From Sulfuriferula sp. (GTDB taxonomy: Bacteria; Pseudomonadota; Gammaproteobacteria; Burkholderiales; Sulfuriferulaceae): a stretch of DNA of 16,805 nt. The DNA lies in assembly GCA_027311185.1 (NCBI GenBank), contig DAICZK010000015.1, positions 1 through 16,805 of the forward strand. Direction: 5' to 3'. This document shows, in pieces, positions 14,692 to 16,805 of this stretch; the stretch's first letter is position 1, and each line of letters opens with the position of its first letter. A program made the position numbers and the translations under genes. The notes beneath the pieces are model-generated. The model ran no database searches, had not been told where the DNA came from, and saw only the letters and a program-made list of their open reading frames with translations.

Positions 14692-15519
14692 ATGCAATTG
14701 AAAAAAATCGTCATTGCCACTGTTTGTGCGCTCGGATTAACCGTGCTCACGGGCTGTAATGCCGCCGAGACCAGCAAAGCCGCGCCGTTACCCGCAGCCA
14801 GTTCGGGGAGCGTCATGGCGGTCGTGAATGGCACTCCTATTCCCGAGGCCGAATTCGACTTGCTCAAGCAGGATCGCACAGCTCAGGGACAACCGCTCAA
14901 CGCGCAAACGACAGCCATGTTGCGCGATAGTCTGATCAATGCCGAAATTCTGGCGCAACAGGCTAACAAAAATAATCTGCAGAAAGATCCCAACCTCAAG
15001 TTACGCCTGGACCTGGCCAAAACGCAAATGTTGGCGCAAGCTTATGTTGCCTTTTATGTCAAATCGCATCCTGTCAGCGAAACGGACATGAAAGCCGAAT
15101 ATGAGCGCGTCAAGGCCACGATGGGAACCAAGGAATACGAAGTCAGGCACATCCTGGTCGACAATGAAGCCGAAGCAAAAACCATCATCGCGCAATTGAA
15201 CAAAAAAGCCAAATTTTCCGATCTTGCCAAGAAAGACTCCAAGGACTCTTCTGCGTCCAATGGCGGAAAATTGGGCTGGGTTGCCCCGGGCAATCTGGTA
15301 AAAGAGTTTTCCGATGCGATGATGCAACTCAAAAAAGGCGAATATACCAAGACCCCGGTGCATACCAAATTCGGTTGGCACGTGATCGAAGTGGATGATA
15401 TTCGCGACCTGAAATTCCCACCATACGATCAAGTAAAAGATCAGTTGCGTACCGACATGGAACAGCAAATGGTTAAAAAACTGGTTACAGAATTGCGTGC
15501 TAGTGCTAAAGTAGAATAA
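14692..15519 (+). CDS. PpiC-type peptidyl-prolyl isomerase, probable lipoprotein
   Basis: Parvulin-type prolyl isomerase helping fold exported proteins in the periplasm. The 275 residues start with a signal peptide (MQLKKIVIATVCALGLTVLTGC) whose lipobox LTGC puts the lipidated Cys at 22. Asn follows at +2, so by the E. coli rule it would go to the outer membrane. A SurA/PrsA-like helical region covers about 45-125. The PpiC domain runs from about 147 to 236 with YEVRHILVD, FSDLAKKDSKDSSASNGGKL, LGWVAPGNLVKEF and TKFGWHVIEV. A good Shine-Dalgarno (AAGGA, 14681-14685) lies 6 nt before the ATG, and a terminator follows. It is the last gene of its unit. Confidence 0.93.
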   Translation: MQLKKIVIATVCALGLTVLTGCNAAETSKAAPLPAASSGSVMAVVNGTPIPEAEFDLLKQDRTAQGQPLNAQTTAMLRDSLINAEILAQQANKNNLQKDPNLKLRLDLAKTQMLAQAYVAFYVKSHPVSETDMKAEYERVKATMGTKEYEVRHILVDNEAEAKTIIAQLNKKAKFSDLAKKDSKDSSASNGGKLGWVAPGNLVKEFSDAMMQLKKGEYTKTPVHTKFGWHVIEVDDIRDLKFPPYDQVKDQLRTDMEQQMVKKLVTELRASAKVE

Positions 15520-15532
15520 ACAATGATGTAGC

Positions 15533-15573
15533 TGGCGCTTCGCTCTGACAAACCAGCCGGAGCGCCATTTTAT
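15533..15573 (+). terminator. Intrinsic terminator after the prolyl isomerase gene
   Basis: TGGCGCTTC (15533-15541) pairs with GGAGCGCCA (15559-15567) over 9 bp with one wobble; the loop is 17 nt and TTTTAT follows directly. It lies 14 bp after the prolyl isomerase stop and separates that gene from hfq. Confidence 0.8.
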
Positions 15574-15588
15574 CCCGCATTTAGGTGG

Positions 15589-15831
15589 ATGACTCTAAAA
15601 ATGAAAAACCTGCAGGATCAATTCCTCAATGCCTTGCGCAAAGAACATATACTCGTTTCCGTATTTTTGGTAAACGGCATAAAGTTAGTTGGAAAAATCG
15701 AATCCTTTGATCAATACATGGTCATGCTCAAAGGGCATGATAACGTCAGTCAGGCGATTTTCAAACATGCCATATCCACGCTCTCGCCTTCCCGGCAGAT
15801 CACCATCGAGACCGGCAACGACGAAGAATAA
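15589..15831 (+). CDS. hfq: Hfq-like Sm RNA chaperone, divergent
   Basis: Hexameric Sm-fold RNA chaperone that pairs small RNAs with mRNAs. The 80 residues follow Hfq from end to end: [12 protein letters not shown] (8-19), [14 protein letters not shown] (29-42) and FKHAIST (58-64). Proximal-face residues Lys59 and His60 and the Gln42 pocket are kept. Differences from E. coli Hfq include Phe for Tyr25 and Tyr55, Tyr for Phe42, His for Arg19 and Leu for Pro21. Two extra residues lie in the turn before Sm2 (KGHDNVSQ against KNTVSQ). Only about 11 residues follow the Sm core. Starts at 15589 and 15601 are both possible: an AGGTGG ends right at the first and lies 12 nt before the second. The usual neighbour hflX is absent, so this may be a second copy. 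Confidence 0.88.
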   Translation: MTLKMKNLQDQFLNALRKEHILVSVFLVNGIKLVGKIESFDQYMVMLKGHDNVSQAIFKHAISTLSPSRQITIETGNDEE

Positions 15832-15841
15832 TGGACTGCCT

Positions 15842-15878
15842 CGTAGCCGGAAACGGATGCCTTACCAATCCGGCGACG
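15842..15878 (+). terminator. Hairpin downstream of hfq, possible terminator
   Basis: CGTAGCCGGA (15842-15851) pairs with TCCGGCGACG (15869-15878) over 10 positions with one A-G mismatch; the loop is 17 nt. It starts 10 bp after the hfq stop. Only TTACG follows, so the T tract is poor. It may protect the 3' end or terminate weakly. Confidence 0.4.
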
Positions 15879-16015
15879 TTACGCATTAACTCCAGAAGCC
15901 TGCATCGCTATTGAACTTCGCTGAGTTATCGGTTCACGAATCAACGAAAGTGGTGAAAACAGCCAGCAAACAGAATCATATTGACGAAATGGACAGGTGC
16001 TCTTAGACTCGTCGC

Positions 16016-16330
16016 ATGCAATGTGATCGCACCCTCCCACTGGCACGACCTGCATTCCGTCGTGCACTGTTTTTTCTGATGGCTGTCCTGCTAAGCCTGC
16101 AGTTATTCGCCCTCACCCAGCACGATCATGAATTAAATACTCAATCGGATCATTGCCCCGCCTGTCATCTGGCCAATAACTTTACCGGCGGCGCTTCGAT
16201 TGCGACACCGGTATTATTAATAACAGTACTGTTTCTGGCGTATCAGATCATCCGCTTGTCGGCGCGAGCCAGCTATCCGCCGTTGCACCGCCATCTCCGC
16301 CCGCTTTCCCGGGCACCTCCGGCAGCCTGA
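16016..16330 (+). CDS. Small membrane protein with periplasmic CPACH motif
   Basis: I do not recognise a named function; it resembles small DUF2946-like membrane proteins often found beside metal-related outer-membrane receptors. The 104 residues have a basic N-terminus, a first helix (about 15-34, ALFFLMAVLLSLQLFAL), a short loop with HDHE (36-39) and CPACH (47-51), and a second helix (about 63-82). The C-terminal tail is rich in Arg, His and Pro. The first helix could be an uncleaved anchor, placing the His/Cys loop in the periplasm. CxxCH is the c-type heme motif, but the His and Cys residues could equally bind copper or another metal. No clear Shine-Dalgarno precedes the ATG. A TonB-receptor gene starts 80 bp downstream, suggesting a shared unit. 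Confidence 0.72.
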   Translation: MQCDRTLPLARPAFRRALFFLMAVLLSLQLFALTQHDHELNTQSDHCPACHLANNFTGGASIATPVLLITVLFLAYQIIRLSARASYPPLHRHLRPLSRAPPAA

Positions 16331-16410
16331 TTTTTACCTGGTTTCGATCACAGCGTGCTCCCGTATTCGCGCGGGCGCGACTCATTTTGTTCGGCTTTTG
16401 GAAAGCGATA

Positions 16411-16805
16411 ATGAAAATCCTTTTGTCAGCGGCGAGCGCCATCCTCGCCTCGACCGTCATGGCGGTTACGCCCGCCGGTGCTGCCAGCGTTAAAATCGGT
16501 ACTATCGAAGGCCTGGTCCACGACGCCCTGGGCAAGCCGCTTGCGGCCGTTCAAATCAATGTGCAGTCAGCCGACGGGAAAATCGTCGCCAGCACTCGGA
16601 GCGACACCGCCGGGCGTTACCATCTGAACCATATCAAACCCGGAGTTTACGCAGTGATTGCCAAAGCAGCGAATTTCCGCCCCGGTACGGCGATTGTGGT
16701 GCAAACGGCGGCAACGGGCAACTACCGCGTGATTACGCTGGCCAGCCTGGGCGCACTTAAATTACAGATTACGGCGCGCAAGCACCATAGCGCCCGCAAT
16801 ACCAT
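16411..16805 (+). CDS. TonB-dependent receptor N-terminus with carboxypeptidase-regulatory-like domain, cut by window edge
   Basis: Likely outer-membrane active transporter. The plus strand reads 131 codons with no stop to the edge. A signal peptide (about 1-24, ending AGAAS) is followed by a beta-sandwich domain of the CarboxypepD_reg type at about 30-110: GTIEGLVHDALGKPLAAV, DTAGRYHLNHIKPGVYAV and YRVITLASL. The last visible residues, LQITARKHHSARNT, resemble the start of a receptor plug. Good initiation signals are present (GGAAAG at 16400-16405, 5 nt before the ATG). Neither barrel nor full plug is visible, so the receptor call depends on the N-terminal layout. The substrate is unknown; the upstream CPACH protein hints at a metal or metal complex. 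Confidence 0.75.
   Translation, partial: MKILLSAASAILASTVMAVTPAGAASVKIGTIEGLVHDALGKPLAAVQINVQSADGKIVASTRSDTAGRYHLNHIKPGVYAVIAKAANFRPGTAIVVQTAATGNYRVITLASLGALKLQITARKHHSARNT

Noticed and set aside
15840..15900. Cobalamin-riboswitch-like bases (CCGG and AATCCGGCG) upstream of the TonB-receptor unit
   Set aside because: Only a few bases of the core resemble the element. The preceding AGGGAA-type segment and the later CCCGC-CACTG part are absent, and the hairpin lies directly behind hfq.
1..16805. Mobile elements, CRISPR arrays, tRNA or rRNA genes, toxin-antitoxin or defence systems
   Set aside because: No transposase, integrase, regular repeat-spacer pattern, tRNA cloverleaf or recognisable defence gene is seen on either strand.

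Overview
The window reads as an ordinary chromosomal segment of a betaproteobacterium, with moderate to high GC and tightly packed genes. The protein sequences (BolA, RadA, the long TrpRS, YciO, the YciB/YciI pair) look most like Nitrosomonadales, perhaps Gallionellaceae or a neighbouring group. That placement rests on remembered family resemblance; no search was run. I see no mobile element, CRISPR array, rRNA or tRNA.

Region 1 (about 1-3219, minus strand) is an arsenic-resistance locus. Transcription runs leftwards: a glutamine-amidotransferase-like protein that has lost its catalytic Cys and His, a 119-residue protein of unknown function, arsR (joined to the unknown gene by an ATGA overlap), then arsC and arsB. 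arsB runs off the left edge. A near-consensus sigma70 promoter and a 12-bp perfect palindrome lie between arsR and arsC, so arsCB probably has its own ArsR-controlled promoter. A 398-bp divergent intergenic region follows (3220-3617).

Region 2 (3618-7323, plus strand) holds a small TM2-like membrane protein, the lysophospholipid transporter lplT and the iron-sulfur helicase yoaA, closely spaced or overlapping. radA (minus strand) converges on yoaA with a 7-bp gap. A short Rossmann-like protein diverges from radA; an AT-rich 16-bp palindrome lies between them.

Region 3 (9315-12711, minus strand) is a compact operon: rnm/yciV (PHP-domain nuclease/phosphatase), yciO, a site-2-type M50 protease and trpS. 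The genes are 0-10 bp apart. The TrpRS carries a four-cysteine motif like that of [4Fe-4S] TrpRS enzymes. A strong hairpin separates trpS from the converging gene.

Region 4 (12810-16805, plus strand) holds a conserved unknown gene, an in-frame YciB-YciI fusion, bolA (ATGA overlap) and a PpiC-type prolyl isomerase with a lipoprotein signal, followed by a good intrinsic terminator. Then come a divergent Hfq-like gene, a two-helix membrane protein with a CPACH motif, and the start of a TonB-dependent receptor with an N-terminal carboxypeptidase-regulatory-like domain, cut off by the right edge.

Most of the window is housekeeping. The parts that deserve a second look are the catalytically dead amidotransferase-like gene coupled to arsR, the YciB-YciI fusion, the TrpRS cysteine motif, the altered Hfq, and the CxxCH membrane protein next to the TonB receptor.
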